Of a stretch of 35,958 nt of DNA, positions 8,333 through 17,789 are shown in pieces. The translations under genes were made by a program, and so were the position numbers. The DNA lies in assembly GCA_021846725.1 (NCBI GenBank), contig JAJZWK010000003.1:1-35958 (forward strand), given 5' to 3'. The first letter of the stretch is position 1. Every line of letters begins with the position of its first letter. The DNA comes from Actinomycetes bacterium. GTDB taxonomy: Bacteria; Actinomycetota; Acidimicrobiia; Acidimicrobiales; JAMCPL01. The notes beneath the pieces are model-generated. The model made no database searches. It saw only the letters and a list, made by a program, of their open reading frames with translations, and was not told the origin of the DNA.

Positions 8333-9298
8333 CTAAGAGAAGAGATTGAGCGGATCATCAAGATCAGATGAAGCTGACACATTTCCATTACTATGTGAAA
8401 AAGCTCCATAATTGTGGCCATTCGAGATATTGTTCCCGCCATAACCACGCTGCCCATCTTTAGCATTACTACCTGTATCGGTAACAGAATTACCTTTATC
8501 AGGTGAGCCACCATTATCAGACTGACCATCTATACCCGATGATGATACAACCTGAGTTGTATCATACTCAGTTTCTCCGCCCTGGCTCACTTTTGCCTCT
8601 TCCACTTTGCCACCTGAACTCAACATGGCGGCTGCTGGATTGAACTTCTCGTCCACCCACGCAATCATCTCTGTCAACACACCACGTAATCTTCCACGCT
8701 CGCCGTCCAGGTACCTAGCCACCATTTCCACCTCACTGGCCAACCTGGCGCGCACCTGCTCCAAACGTGCCACCTCTGACTTCATGCGTCCCTCTGTTTC
8801 AGCAATGATCTTCTTGGCTTCAGACTCTGCATTTGTCAACATCTCGCGCGCACGCTGTTCCGCAGAGGTAACAGTATTGTGTGCTTGCTGTTCGGCTGCT
8901 GCCACCGTACTACGGGCCTGCTCCTGTGCCTCCGCATGGGCCTGATCTACAAATTTTTGAGCCATAAGTAACGTTCGCTGTAGAGACTCCAGTACCTCTC
9001 CATTGGCTACATCTGCTGCTGCTGCCACATTGGCAGATGCCTGCTGCACCTGGCTAACAGTATGACTCTCAAGCTGCGCCGCACGGGCATTTGCTTGATT
9101 CAACTGGTCGGATAGCTGCCTTATCTGCTCGAATGCAGTCTCAACCTCAACAGCTACCTGCTCAAGGTACTCATCTACATCATCAATATTATATCCACGT
9201 AACGCCTGGCGAAACTCTACCGTCCTGATACTCTTTAACTTGCTATAGGGATCAACTGGTGCTTCGCTGGATACTACATCTTCACTTTCAGTACTCAT
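8333..9298 (-). CDS. divIVA: DivIVA/Wag31 polar growth and septum-site protein
   Basis: The conserved DivIVA N-terminal membrane-binding motif is seen as VEFRQALRGYNIDDVDEYLEQV, quoted here in parts: VEFRQALRGYN then IDDVDEYLEQV. A long Ala/Glu/Gln-rich coiled coil follows, and the last ~75 residues are a Gly/Asn/Ser-rich tail ending DDPLNLFS. In actinobacteria DivIVA (Wag31) marks the poles and organises tip growth. It is the last gene of the dcw cluster, which is its usual place. The ATG at 9298 is chosen; an in-frame GTG nine codons upstream (9325) is possible, and neither has a strong ribosome binding site. Short repeats lie just upstream (9374-9425). Confidence 0.92.
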   Translation of the reverse strand: MSTESEDVVSSEAPVDPYSKLKSIRTVEFRQALRGYNIDDVDEYLEQVAVEVETAFEQIRQLSDQLNQANARAAQLESHTVSQVQQASANVAAAADVANGEVLESLQRTLLMAQKFVDQAHAEAQEQARSTVAAAEQQAHNTVTSAEQRAREMLTNAESEAKKIIAETEGRMKSEVARLEQVRARLASEVEMVARYLDGERGRLRGVLTEMIAWVDEKFNPAAAMLSSGGKVEEAKVSQGGETEYDTTQVVSSSGIDGQSDNGGSPDKGNSVTDTGSNAKDGQRGYGGNNISNGHNYGAFSHSNGNVSASSDLDDPLNLFS

Positions 9299-9373
9299 GA
9301 ATAATATTTTAGACAAACTATTCACCTAAATGGTGGATACTGAGTACATTTACAACAAAATATCCCACGTTTC

Positions 9374-9425
9374 CTTTTTACACTTTTTACGCTGTATCAT
9401 CCAGCAGATAACTGTATCATCCAGC
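9374..9425 (-). promoter_or_regulatory. Paired short direct repeats upstream of divIVA
   Basis: Two kinds of direct repeat fill the yggT-divIVA gap: CTGTATCATCCAGC at 9392-9405 and 9412-9425 (20-bp period, about two helical turns), and CTTTTTA at 9374-9380 and 9383-9389. On the transcribed strand CTGTAT...ATACAG can also pair as a hairpin. Such phased repeats suggest a regulator site or a leader structure controlling divIVA. Confidence 0.4.
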
Positions 9426-9442
9426 TAATACAGTAAAGCCAA

Positions 9443-9712
9443 TTAGAGCGCTTGTATAATTGGAATTACCACTATCTGCAAAACCAGCAATACTACTATA
9501 AAGGATAGATCTATACCCATACCACCTGCAGACAGAGGAGGTATCACCTTTCTAACGGGACTGAGCACGGGCTCGGTAATGGATTCAAGTGCTCTGGATA
9601 TACCATGTACCGGAGAGCCCGGGCTAACTGGGAACCAAGACAGTACGGCTCGTAAAACAAGCATGACTATATACAGCTCAATGATGACAACAAGAATCTC
9701 TTTAATACCCAT
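9443..9712 (-). CDS. yggT: YggT-family membrane protein
   Basis: An 89-residue protein with two hydrophobic helices (about residues 4-27 and 66-88) separated by the YggT-typical stretch VLRAVLSWFPVSPGSP, then EPVLSPVRKVIPP. In Gram-positive bacteria the gene regularly sits between sepF and divIVA, as here. The molecular role is not settled; a link to division or envelope maintenance is inferred from context. Length and motif are typical. It is preceded by an unusually long 339-bp gap after sepF. Confidence 0.9.
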   Translation of the reverse strand: MGIKEILVVIIELYIVMLVLRAVLSWFPVSPGSPVHGISRALESITEPVLSPVRKVIPPLSAGGMGIDLSFIVVLLVLQIVVIPIIQAL

Positions 9713-10051
9713 ATAGATACCTTATCCGAAGGCATCTACAAAGTGGCATCACCAATAAAACCGTTGATGTGAAAGTAACCGTTCCCTGCTTCACATCGTG
9801 CTGCAAGATATATCTATGCGTGTGCTGTAGAAGAAATGCCTTCATGGAACCATCTATATGCGGTATCGTGGTGAATGCCTTGGACTCCTACCAACTGCTT
9901 CAGATTCACGCGGGGCTATTATATTACACTGGAACACACATATGGTAACTAATAGGATATTGCGAGTAAACGGTTGCTTACCCTGTATGGGAAACTGTAC
10001 CCTGTAGGAACAACTTACACCGCGTAAGAAAAAACTATGCTGTAACAGAAA
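9713..10051. other. 339-bp gap between sepF and yggT
   Basis: I see no credible gene here on either strand. The only notable structure is a direct repeat, TACCCTGTA at 9979-9987 and 9998-10006 (19-bp period), shortly downstream of sepF. The length of the gap suggests that yggT and divIVA have their own promoter, but no convincing -35/-10 pair stands out. Confidence 0.4.
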
Positions 10052-10633
10052 TTATTCTTCAGTGGCTTCGTGCTCTTCTCTGATCCGTTCTCTCTCCGCG
10101 GCGGTCACCTTGACATTTGACGGAGTTAGTAAAAGGACCTGATCTGCTACCTTGTCAAGATGACCTCCTATAGCATATGTAACTCCACTACAAAAATCAA
10201 TCACTCTCCGCCTGATGTCTTGTTCTGCCGATTGAAGATTAATGATGACTGGCTGCCTACGCATCACATGATCTGCAATATCCTTTGAATCTGCATAGGA
10301 CATAGGTCGAACCACCAGGAACTCTGTAATAGCCGTGTCTACTGCCACGGGACGTAACATCGTTGGTTGCTTTGAACCTGAACCAAATCTATGCTCAGAC
10401 CTCTTGCTATCTGCCTTTGATGATGCGCTATGCTCATCTGCATAGCTGCTATAACTCTGTCTATCTGCACGTCCATCAGACGAACTGATAGGTCTGATTA
10501 CATCACTTGCCAATACTTCATTGGACATGGGTGAAGCACCAACATCACTCTCATAGACATCATCCTGCTCATCGAAGTCGTCATCAGTGAGCCCCAGATA
10601 AAATGCCATCTTCTTCATTACTGATCCTGCCAT
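10052..10633 (-). CDS. sepF: SepF cell-division protein
   Basis: SepF binds membrane and the FtsZ C-terminus; in actinobacteria it tethers the Z-ring because FtsA is absent. The 193-residue protein starts with MAGSVMKKMAFYLGLTDDDF, the N-terminal amphipathic helix, then a ~70-residue Asp/Ser-rich linker, then the SepF core with FLVVRPMSYADSKDIADHV, RRQPVIINL, and RRRVIDFCSGVTYAIGGHL. An excellent ribosome binding site (AGGAGGT) fixes the ATG. It lies downstream of ftsZ and pgeF, the standard order. All core features are intact. Confidence 0.96.
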   Translation of the reverse strand: MAGSVMKKMAFYLGLTDDDFDEQDDVYESDVGASPMSNEVLASDVIRPISSSDGRADRQSYSSYADEHSASSKADSKRSEHRFGSGSKQPTMLRPVAVDTAITEFLVVRPMSYADSKDIADHVMRRQPVIINLQSAEQDIRRRVIDFCSGVTYAIGGHLDKVADQVLLLTPSNVKVTAAERERIREEHEATEE

Positions 10634-10776
10634 CTAAACCTCCTTCGTTTTTAATAACATACACTACCCGGCATCCCATGTGTTGGATATCTATAAAATT
10701 CTTACGGACTCACCGGTATTCCTTATTATAGGGCACGATCAGCACTGTAACAACGGGCACCATTAGCATTGACAAA

Positions 10777-11559
10777 TCATGAATCTCTCCACACGAACAT
10801 ACCTTGACGAGATGCTCCGTCTCCCCTCCGATAAGAATAATACTTGCCACTGCAGTAGGTACAGTCTTCGGAGTTCCAAAGTAATTCTGCTCCCGATTCC
10901 TCGATAGCCTGTATTGCTGCTGAGTGGAGATCGACAGTATCCTTTCCGTCAGAACTTGAACTCATCACAGATTCGCCATACTTGTCAATAAGTTGCGACG
11001 CATCGTTGCGCGAGAATTCATAGCAACATTTGCCTATTGAAGGTCCAATAGCTGCAACTACTTTTGAAGCACCATAACCATACATCCTGTCAATGGCATT
11101 CTCTATCACTCCTGCCACCAAACCTCTCCATCCAGCATGCACTGCACCATATATCCCTTCAGGACTGCCCAGTGATATCGACATGCAATCAGCAGTTACA
11201 ATCAAAAGACAGTTGCCATACTCTCTGCTCAATATGGCATCTCCTTCAGGACAGACACTCACCCTAGGGGTCATGTCTTCTCCGGAATCGGTAGCTCTTC
11301 TAAAATCAACGGCACTGCCTGGAACAGCATCCCTTACGATATCGGTAGCCACCCCAACACCGGCAGCATCGATTACTACATCTCCACCATGAACCTGCCT
11401 TACTCTAGACACCCTCCATTTGTGAGCTGAACTATCCAGTCCAAGTAACTTCGTAATACCAGGACCGAGCGCACCTGACTTCAAAGATGCGAAATCTCCA
11501 TCGGAAGCCTCCGTCCAGTAGGCTCTAACAGGAGTACCGCTTAATCCAAGATGGCTCAA
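10777..11559 (-). CDS. pgeF: PgeF/YfiH-family multicopper polyphenol oxidoreductase (peptidoglycan editing factor)
   Basis: The 260-residue protein has the family metal-ligand motifs RQVHGGDV, TADCMSISL and AVHAGWRGLVAGV, followed by GPSIGKCCYEF. In E. coli the homologue removes wrongly incorporated L-Ser from muropeptide precursors; other members have purine nucleoside phosphorylase or laccase-like activity. It sits immediately after ftsZ, starting at a TTG that overlaps the ftsZ TGA (TTGA), which fits a cell-wall-linked job. Its position between ftsZ and sepF is common in Gram-positive dcw clusters. Confidence 0.92.
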   Translation of the reverse strand: MSHLGLSGTPVRAYWTEASDGDFASLKSGALGPGITKLLGLDSSAHKWRVSRVRQVHGGDVVIDAAGVGVATDIVRDAVPGSAVDFRRATDSGEDMTPRVSVCPEGDAILSREYGNCLLIVTADCMSISLGSPEGIYGAVHAGWRGLVAGVIENAIDRMYGYGASKVVAAIGPSIGKCCYEFSRNDASQLIDKYGESVMSSSSDGKDTVDLHSAAIQAIEESGAELLWNSEDCTYCSGKYYSYRRGDGASRQGMFVWRDS

Positions 11560-12683
11560 CGCATAAATCTGGGAAGATCGAGATCGTCATCCCCAATGCC
11601 TGCCATTATATCTTCGTCGCTCAAATCATCGAAGAAAGCAGAGACTCCATTCTTGGATGGAGAAGCGCCATTAGTAACAGCACTGGATACACTATTTGAC
11701 TGCACACTTGGGCTACGATGGCGACCGTCTTCCCAACGCTCAAAACCTGCTGCAATAACGGTAATCTTGACATCATCACCCATTGAATCATCCAAAACGG
11801 TTCCAAATATTATATTTGCTTCAGGGTGCGCCTCTGCATGGATAATCTCCATCGCCTCATGCACCTCAAGTAGGCCTATATCGGGACCACCGGCCACATT
11901 TACCAAAATACCCCTTGCACCATCGATAGAAGACTCGAGCAACGGACTGGTAATCGCAGCCCTTGCTGCACTGACTGCCCTACCTTCTCCGGAAGAGCTA
12001 CCAATACCCATAATCGCAGTACCAGCTGATTCGAGTATGGTACGCACGTCGGCAAAATCTGTGTTTATCTGTCCTGGTATATTGATCAAGTCCGTGATAC
12101 CTTGTACCCCCTGCAACAGAACTTCATCTGCAGCCTTGAAAGCAGCATTCATGGTCGTCTTGTCATTGGATACAGACAAGAGCCTGTCGTTAGGGATTAC
12201 TATGATTGCATCGACCTTTTCCCTCAGTTTTTCAATCCCCTGATCGGCCTGAGTAGCACGCTTCCTTCCCTCGAAGCTGAATGGCCTGGTTACTACTGCA
12301 ATTGTGAGAGCACCAAGTGAACGGGCAATTTCGGCCACGACAGGTGCAGCTCCCGTGCCCGTACCTCCTCCCTTCCCAGCAGTAATAAACACCATATCAG
12401 CGCCCTTGAGGACTTCTTCTATATTTGCCCTATGATCTTCGGCTGCCTGTCTACCTATTTCCGGGTTGCTACCGGCCCCCAGACCTCTCGTAAGGTCGCC
12501 TCCTATGGTCAGCTTCACGTCCGCGTCACTTGCCAGCAACGCCTGAGAGTCAGTATTCATAGCTATGAACTCGACGCCCTTGAGACCGGCTTCAATCATT
12601 CTATTAACCGCGTTGACTCCACCGCCGCCAACTCCGACGACTTTTATGAGCGCATAATAACTATTTGATTCCAGCGCTAACAT
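11556..12683 (-). CDS. ftsZ: Cell-division GTPase FtsZ
   Basis: The tubulin homologue that forms the Z-ring. Visible are the nucleotide-binding start VVGVGGGGVNAVNRMIE, the tubulin signature GGGTGTGAAPV and the T7 loop region INIPGQINTDFADVRTI, which supplies the catalytic aspartate. After a linker the 375-residue protein ends DDDLDLPRFMR, the conserved C-terminal peptide that binds SepF and other partners. A good ribosome binding site (AAGGAG) precedes the ATG. The 148-bp gap upstream, before murB, suggests a separate ftsZ promoter; ftsQ, usually found there, is missing. Confidence 0.98.
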   Translation of the reverse strand: MLALESNSYYALIKVVGVGGGGVNAVNRMIEAGLKGVEFIAMNTDSQALLASDADVKLTIGGDLTRGLGAGSNPEIGRQAAEDHRANIEEVLKGADMVFITAGKGGGTGTGAAPVVAEIARSLGALTIAVVTRPFSFEGRKRATQADQGIEKLREKVDAIIVIPNDRLLSVSNDKTTMNAAFKAADEVLLQGVQGITDLINIPGQINTDFADVRTILESAGTAIMGIGSSSGEGRAVSAARAAITSPLLESSIDGARGILVNVAGGPDIGLLEVHEAMEIIHAEAHPEANIIFGTVLDDSMGDDVKITVIAAGFERWEDGRHRSPSVQSNSVSSAVTNGASPSKNGVSAFFDDLSDEDIMAGIGDDDLDLPRFMR

Positions 12684-12831
12684 CTCTTTCTCCTTAAAAC
12701 CCTATACACCAGACTTACTTACTATAGCCTCTTTTTCGGCTTCGTGCATACTCTGCGAAATATGATATATAACTGCAAAAATACTCACATGTAACCATGA
12801 ACACATCAATACACTACCTACATAACCAACT

Positions 12832-13878
12832 CTACGAATCATCACATATCGTATTAGGAAATCCAACGAGTTGCACCTCAGATCTCAGCTCCACTCCGAA
12901 TTTCTTCCTGACCGACTCGGCAACATGGCACATCAGTTTATACACATCATCGGCAGAACCACCGTCATCCGCCTGAATGAAGTTGGCATGTCTGGTCGAA
13001 ACCTGTGCCGTACCGATTCGCATCCCCTTAAGACCTGAACGTTCTACGAGGCTACCTGCTGACTCCGAATCGGGATTGACAAATACAGAGCCTGCATTCG
13101 ATCCCCCAGGTTGATGCTCCCGCCTCCAGCGAACTATCTCAGAAATGTGATGCCTACCTTCCGTAGGATCTCCACTAACCAGCCATAAATCAGCAGTAAC
13201 GACTACCTCGTATGACATAATATTTGATCTACGGTATGACATATCCAGGTCATTCACCGAACGGTACTCCCATTGTGCGCTATCCAAATTAAATAACAGA
13301 CAGCCATCGAGTATGGATGCCATATCCGAACCATGACCGCCAGCATTCATCCTCACACCGCCACCGACAGATCCCGGAACTCCCACACACCACTCTGCTC
13401 CAAGTAAACCTGTGCTAGTAGCTTTCCTGGCCAATGCAGGTAGCGCTATAGCGGCACCTGCCCTTACCTTGACGCGACTACCCAACGGTCTATCGTGATC
13501 ATCCAACGACCAATCAACGATATCGTCATAAGTAGCACCCGGAATACCAAATCCAGTAAAGGCAGGGCTGAGCGCAATAGCTACTCCTTTGAACCCTCCG
13601 TCAGCCACCAGCAAATTAGAACCTTTTCCAATGACCAACAACGGTCCTTTGTAACTCAGCTCATCAAAGACGGAAGCAAGTACCTGCAAATCCTCCAATC
13701 TTTGAATGTTGACAAACACACTGGCAGCACCTCCTACTCTATAGGTGGTCATAGAACCAATATTCTTCTCCCAATAGACATTCCCACCAATCACATTGCC
13801 CAATCTGATGTACAACTCGTACAACAGATCGTAATTGCTTACTGAAGAACCACCTATATCCTTACTAGGCAAGACCAT
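12832..13878 (-). CDS. murB: UDP-N-acetylenolpyruvoylglucosamine reductase
   Basis: FAD- and NADPH-dependent enzyme that makes UDP-MurNAc. Motifs: TTYRVGGAA (FAD domain start), GKGSNLLVADGGF, GVPGSVGGGVRMNAGGHG, the catalytic serine in NAGSVFVNP, and LRSEVQLVG at the C-terminus with the conserved Glu. The 348-residue length is normal. The ATG overlaps the end of murC by 14 bp. It is the last mur gene of the run before the gap preceding ftsZ. Confidence 0.96.
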   Translation of the reverse strand: MVLPSKDIGGSSVSNYDLLYELYIRLGNVIGGNVYWEKNIGSMTTYRVGGAASVFVNIQRLEDLQVLASVFDELSYKGPLLVIGKGSNLLVADGGFKGVAIALSPAFTGFGIPGATYDDIVDWSLDDHDRPLGSRVKVRAGAAIALPALARKATSTGLLGAEWCVGVPGSVGGGVRMNAGGHGSDMASILDGCLLFNLDSAQWEYRSVNDLDMSYRRSNIMSYEVVVTADLWLVSGDPTEGRHHISEIVRWRREHQPGGSNAGSVFVNPDSESAGSLVERSGLKGMRIGTAQVSTRHANFIQADDGGSADDVYKLMCHVAESVRKKFGVELRSEVQLVGFPNTICDDS

Positions 13879-15283
13879 TCCAATATAAAATCATCTCATC
13901 AAAAAATGTGGTTATGTCCCCGGCACCCATAGTGAGACAAATGTCGCCCTCCCTAAGTACTTCATTCATGATCAGAGGAAGCTGAGAAAGGCGCGGAACA
14001 TAATGGACAGCCACGTCAGGATTGGAACGGCTAACTGCATCAGCTACCAACTTCCCAGTCACTCCCGGAGATACAGGCTCCCCAGCAGAATATATATCAG
14101 TCACTACGACGACATCTGCCATCGCCAAAGGTGTCCCAAAATCACCAGCGAGGATGCTGATCCTACTGTAACGGTGAGGCTGAAAAACAGCCACTATCCT
14201 CTCATGCTGAAGCAACCTCGCCGCTTTGATAACAGCGCTGACTTCACCGGGTAAATGTGCATAATCATCTATAAATATCACCCCATGACTTGCCCCCCTT
14301 CTCTGGAAGCGCCTTGCTACACCTCCAAACCGTGCCAAGCCAGCCGCTACTGAGTCAGGAGAACCTCCAGCATATATTGCAGTCGCTGCAGCCAATGCTG
14401 CATTACGGAGGTTGTGCTCTCCAATGACGGGTACTTTGAACACCTCAGGAAGCACCCTCCCGTTCCTTGCGAGTTCAAACCGTGAACCATCTACATGTAT
14501 TTTTGCGTTTACCACCCTCCATGCAGCAGATTTATCAGTACCAACGGATTCGCCACCCAACTCATTTGCGATTGCAAGCGCACGCGGATCATCTCCGTTT
14601 ACGACTACTGTTCGTTTCGCATTCCTGGCAAACTGGCCGAATGCGTCTACCAGAGAATCAAAATCACCGTAATGGTCCAAGTGATCAGGCTCTATATTAG
14701 TTATAACAGCTATATCGGTATCCAGTACCAAAAATGTCCCATCACTCTCATCAGCCTCCACTACCGCCAAATCACCACTGTCCCATACGGCATTTGTATC
14801 GGATTCATTGATATCTCCACCGACCAGAAACGATGGGTGTAGACCGGCTTCCACTAGGCATAAAGATAGCATGGATGTAGTAGTAGTCTTTCCATGAGTA
14901 CCTGATACAGATATGACCTGCTTACCCTGAAAGATGGAATACAGCATTTCCGCACGACTAAATATCTGGATACCGTTCATACGGGCTGCTGCCAGTTCCG
15001 GATTATCATATGGAATTGCCGAAGAGACAACCACCATATCTGCATCGCCAACGTTGCCTGTATGATGTCCTATAACAACTGGTACACCTAAAGCGTTCAA
15101 GCGATCAATCACCGGCGATCTCTTCAGGTCACTGCCATGTACATTGTGACCCCGGGTTGCAAGAAGGGTAGCAATGGCGCTCATGCCTGCTCCACCTATT
15201 CCGATCACATGAATATTACGCCTACCAGTAAGATCAGCGATGATATGAGAGGTAGACTCAACCCTTGGTATCTGCACCCTCAT
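13865..15283 (-). CDS. murC: UDP-N-acetylmuramate--L-alanine ligase
   Basis: Adds L-Ala to UDP-MurNAc in the cytoplasm. The 472-residue protein has the N-terminal Rossmann motif HVIGIGGAGMSAIA, the ATP-binding loop SGTHGKTTTTSML, EADESDGTF, NIEPDHLDHYGDF and GEHNLRNAALAA, all standard Mur-ligase marks. The ATG overlaps the murG TGA (ATGA). No inserts or missing residues are seen. Confidence 0.97.
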   Translation of the reverse strand: MRVQIPRVESTSHIIADLTGRRNIHVIGIGGAGMSAIATLLATRGHNVHGSDLKRSPVIDRLNALGVPVVIGHHTGNVGDADMVVVSSAIPYDNPELAAARMNGIQIFSRAEMLYSIFQGKQVISVSGTHGKTTTTSMLSLCLVEAGLHPSFLVGGDINESDTNAVWDSGDLAVVEADESDGTFLVLDTDIAVITNIEPDHLDHYGDFDSLVDAFGQFARNAKRTVVVNGDDPRALAIANELGGESVGTDKSAAWRVVNAKIHVDGSRFELARNGRVLPEVFKVPVIGEHNLRNAALAAATAIYAGGSPDSVAAGLARFGGVARRFQRRGASHGVIFIDDYAHLPGEVSAVIKAARLLQHERIVAVFQPHRYSRISILAGDFGTPLAMADVVVVTDIYSAGEPVSPGVTGKLVADAVSRSNPDVAVHYVPRLSQLPLIMNEVLREGDICLTMGAGDITTFFDEMILYWNGLA

Positions 15284-16566
15284 AGATACTTGTCACTCTT
15301 CTCTACGCAGCGCTCTACCAGATCGGCCAAGTTGGAGGTACCGTAACCGTTATCTAGATCCGGATAAGCAATTGACATTTTCTCCAATCGATTTCTATCA
15401 TCTACTATACCTCTTAGAACCTCACCCAGCCTGGTAACCGTAATATCTTTCTCCTCCAGCATGATTGCCGCACCTATAGACGTCAATACCGCTGCATTAG
15501 CTTCCTGGTGACGCGACGGGGCTCCTGGGAGGGGAATCAGTAGAGCAGGGACTGCTGCCACCGACAACTCCCCCACTGTGACAGCACCAGCTCGGCATAT
15601 GACAAAATCTGCGGCAAGATAAGCCCTGTCCATCCTGGGTTCATAGCCCACCTGTCTGTAATATATCCTTCCACCGTCTTCACTGCCTGCCCAGTTACTA
15701 TCACTACATGCCAATCCCAAGCGTTCGGCATATTCAGCCGCCTCCTGCAGGAACCTCTCACCTACTATATGATACACAGCCAGATCATCTCGATCTATCC
15801 ATGTTGAAAAGACCCTCATTACAAGTTCGTTCAATTTACGGGCACCCAGAGAACCACCTACTGCAAGGATCACTGTCCTGCCTTCCGGTATACCCAGGAC
15901 GCTTCTAGCTGAATGACGCAGTTTTTCCGCCTCTTCCAAGTTCTTCATCATCCCTTGCCGGTCCTCTCCAGTAGGCAGGTAGCCTTCTTCAGGGGGTCTA
16001 CCAAGAATTGTCCTGCGGGCAATTCCTGCCTCGATGATTCCAGAACTTACAGGCATACCTGTCACTTGCTCTCTCTTCAGGCCGGTACCTGGCCATGCTA
16101 CCGCTACTGCCCGGGCAAAATGTGAAAGAATGCGATTGGACCTACCAGCTATTGCATCCACATTTACCACTATCAACGGTACGCGCAGAGATACGCCGAC
16201 CAATGCAGGAGCAATAGCACTGTATCCACCAAAAACTACAACAGCAAATGGCCTGTTAACAGCCATCAGTTTAATAGATTGAAGCAAACCAGCGAGAAGA
16301 TCGATGCAAAAGTATGCCATCTCCAATGGATATTTGATTACACTGGCAAGCGACGACCTACCTGCAACACGGGGTACCCCTCGACCCGGGAGATAGTAGG
16401 TGTCAAAAGCTGCCGATGACCAGACTTTGCGTTCCAAGCCCCTTCTACCACCTATCAGCCCAATCTTCGTAACCGATTTCCGCTTCCCAAGCTCCTCAGC
16501 CAATCGCAGTGCAGGCAAAGCATGGCCGGCAGTTCCACCTCCAACAATCAAAGCATAATATTTCAC
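15280..16566 (-). CDS. murG: Lipid II synthase MurG (GT28 glycosyltransferase)
   Basis: Transfers GlcNAc from UDP-GlcNAc to lipid I on the inner membrane face. Motifs: GGGTAGHALPALRLAEEL at the N-terminus, FGGYSAIAPAL, GGSLGARKLNELV at the domain junction, and CRAGAVTVGELSVA followed by IPLPGAPSRHQEANA in the UDP-GlcNAc site. The start is GTG at 16566. At 428 residues it is long for MurG (usually about 350-390); part of the excess is a charged insert of roughly 35 residues just before GGSLGA, with GYLPTGEDRQGMMKNLEEAE. Confidence 0.96.
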   Translation of the reverse strand: MKYYALIVGGGTAGHALPALRLAEELGKRKSVTKIGLIGGRRGLERKVWSSAAFDTYYLPGRGVPRVAGRSSLASVIKYPLEMAYFCIDLLAGLLQSIKLMAVNRPFAVVVFGGYSAIAPALVGVSLRVPLIVVNVDAIAGRSNRILSHFARAVAVAWPGTGLKREQVTGMPVSSGIIEAGIARRTILGRPPEEGYLPTGEDRQGMMKNLEEAEKLRHSARSVLGIPEGRTVILAVGGSLGARKLNELVMRVFSTWIDRDDLAVYHIVGERFLQEAAEYAERLGLACSDSNWAGSEDGGRIYYRQVGYEPRMDRAYLAADFVICRAGAVTVGELSVAAVPALLIPLPGAPSRHQEANAAVLTSIGAAIMLEEKDITVTRLGEVLRGIVDDRNRLEKMSIAYPDLDNGYGTSNLADLVERCVEKSDKYL

Positions 16567-16598
16567 GCTATATTAAACCCTACTGGTCTCATTAGACA

Positions 16599-17789
16599 TT
16601 ATCCTACCGGAGCACTGAACACCGGATGATTCATAGATACTCTCATCTTGCCACCATCTATAACTCTAAGTCTCCTCTCTGAATCACGCGCAATACGTAG
16701 CAATACTCCGACAGCAGCCATAGTTATGAGCATTGATGATCCTCCATATGACACAAATGGTAAAGGTATTCCAGTCACCGGCAACAGACCCAATGCGGCC
16801 CCCATATTTATCAGAGACTCTGCAGCCAACCAGCATGTAATACCCAGAGCAAGCAGTGACTCGAATTTACCTGCTGCCCTGTTCACTATGCGCAGACCCA
16901 TCAGTATAAGCAATAGCATCAGACCTACTATAAGCAGCGTACCAATTAGGCCGGTCTGTTCGCCTACTACCGAAAATATAAAGTCAGTATGAGCATGAGG
17001 TAAAAACCCCCATTGAGCAGCTCCACGACCCAGCCCAACACCGGTAGCTCCCCCTGTACCGAAACTCACCAATGACTGTACTACTTGGTAGCCGGAGCCA
17101 TACGCATGTGCAAAAGGATGGATAAACGACAGGAGCCTTGCCCGCCTGTACGGTGCCGCAAAAGCCAACCCCGTACCAACAATACCCATGACCCCTACGA
17201 CCTTGACAACGGTCGAAATAGCCAACCCCGATGCAGCCATCATAGCAACAGTCATTGCTACTATAACGATGGTAGTTCCCAGATCGGGCTGTTTAACGAT
17301 CAACGCGCAAACTACCGCCAAGGCACCAAGCAACGGGATAAGAACGTCTTTGGCCTTCCAACCATCACCCGTACGCCTAGCAAGCAGATCGGCCGCAAAG
17401 ATACACCAGGCGAATTTCATGATTTCCGAAGGCTGTATAGTCACCGGTCCAAGCGCAATCCACCTACTCGACCCAGAGACACTCTGTCCCACACCAGGTA
17501 ACAACACGGCTAGAAGTAAAATGAAACCACCCCCCAACATGACATAGCGAAGCTTGCGTAGAGCAGATGTCGGCACCAGCAATGCTAAAATAGCCACGAC
17601 AACCCCTCCAGTTATCCATATCACCTGGCGCAAAAATACAGACCATACCGATCCATAGGTAACCAGAGAGCTGTAAGGCGACGAAGCAAGCACCATGACC
17701 ACACCAGAACCCAGTAATAATGCAACACAGACTACTATGACCAATGACGGCCTTGTCCTTTCAAGCGTGGATCGTATCCTCGTAATCAT
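16599..17789 (-). CDS. ftsW: SEDS-family peptidoglycan polymerase FtsW
   Basis: A multi-pass (about 10 helices) SEDS glycosyltransferase that polymerises lipid II at the septum with FtsI. Motifs: GSSRWIALGPVTIQPSEIMK, GVGLGRGAAQWGFLPHAHTD then FIFSVVGEQTG, and IPLPFVSYGGSSML. The ATG at 17789 forms an ATGA overlap with the end of murD. The protein is 396 residues, with a short charged N-terminus and a ~35-residue cytoplasmic tail. Its place in the cluster makes FtsW more likely than RodA. Confidence 0.95.
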   Translation of the reverse strand: MITRIRSTLERTRPSLVIVVCVALLLGSGVVMVLASSPYSSLVTYGSVWSVFLRQVIWITGGVVVAILALLVPTSALRKLRYVMLGGGFILLLAVLLPGVGQSVSGSSRWIALGPVTIQPSEIMKFAWCIFAADLLARRTGDGWKAKDVLIPLLGALAVVCALIVKQPDLGTTIVIVAMTVAMMAASGLAISTVVKVVGVMGIVGTGLAFAAPYRRARLLSFIHPFAHAYGSGYQVVQSLVSFGTGGATGVGLGRGAAQWGFLPHAHTDFIFSVVGEQTGLIGTLLIVGLMLLLILMGLRIVNRAAGKFESLLALGITCWLAAESLINMGAALGLLPVTGIPLPFVSYGGSSMLITMAAVGVLLRIARDSERRLRVIDGGKMRVSMNHPVFSAPVG

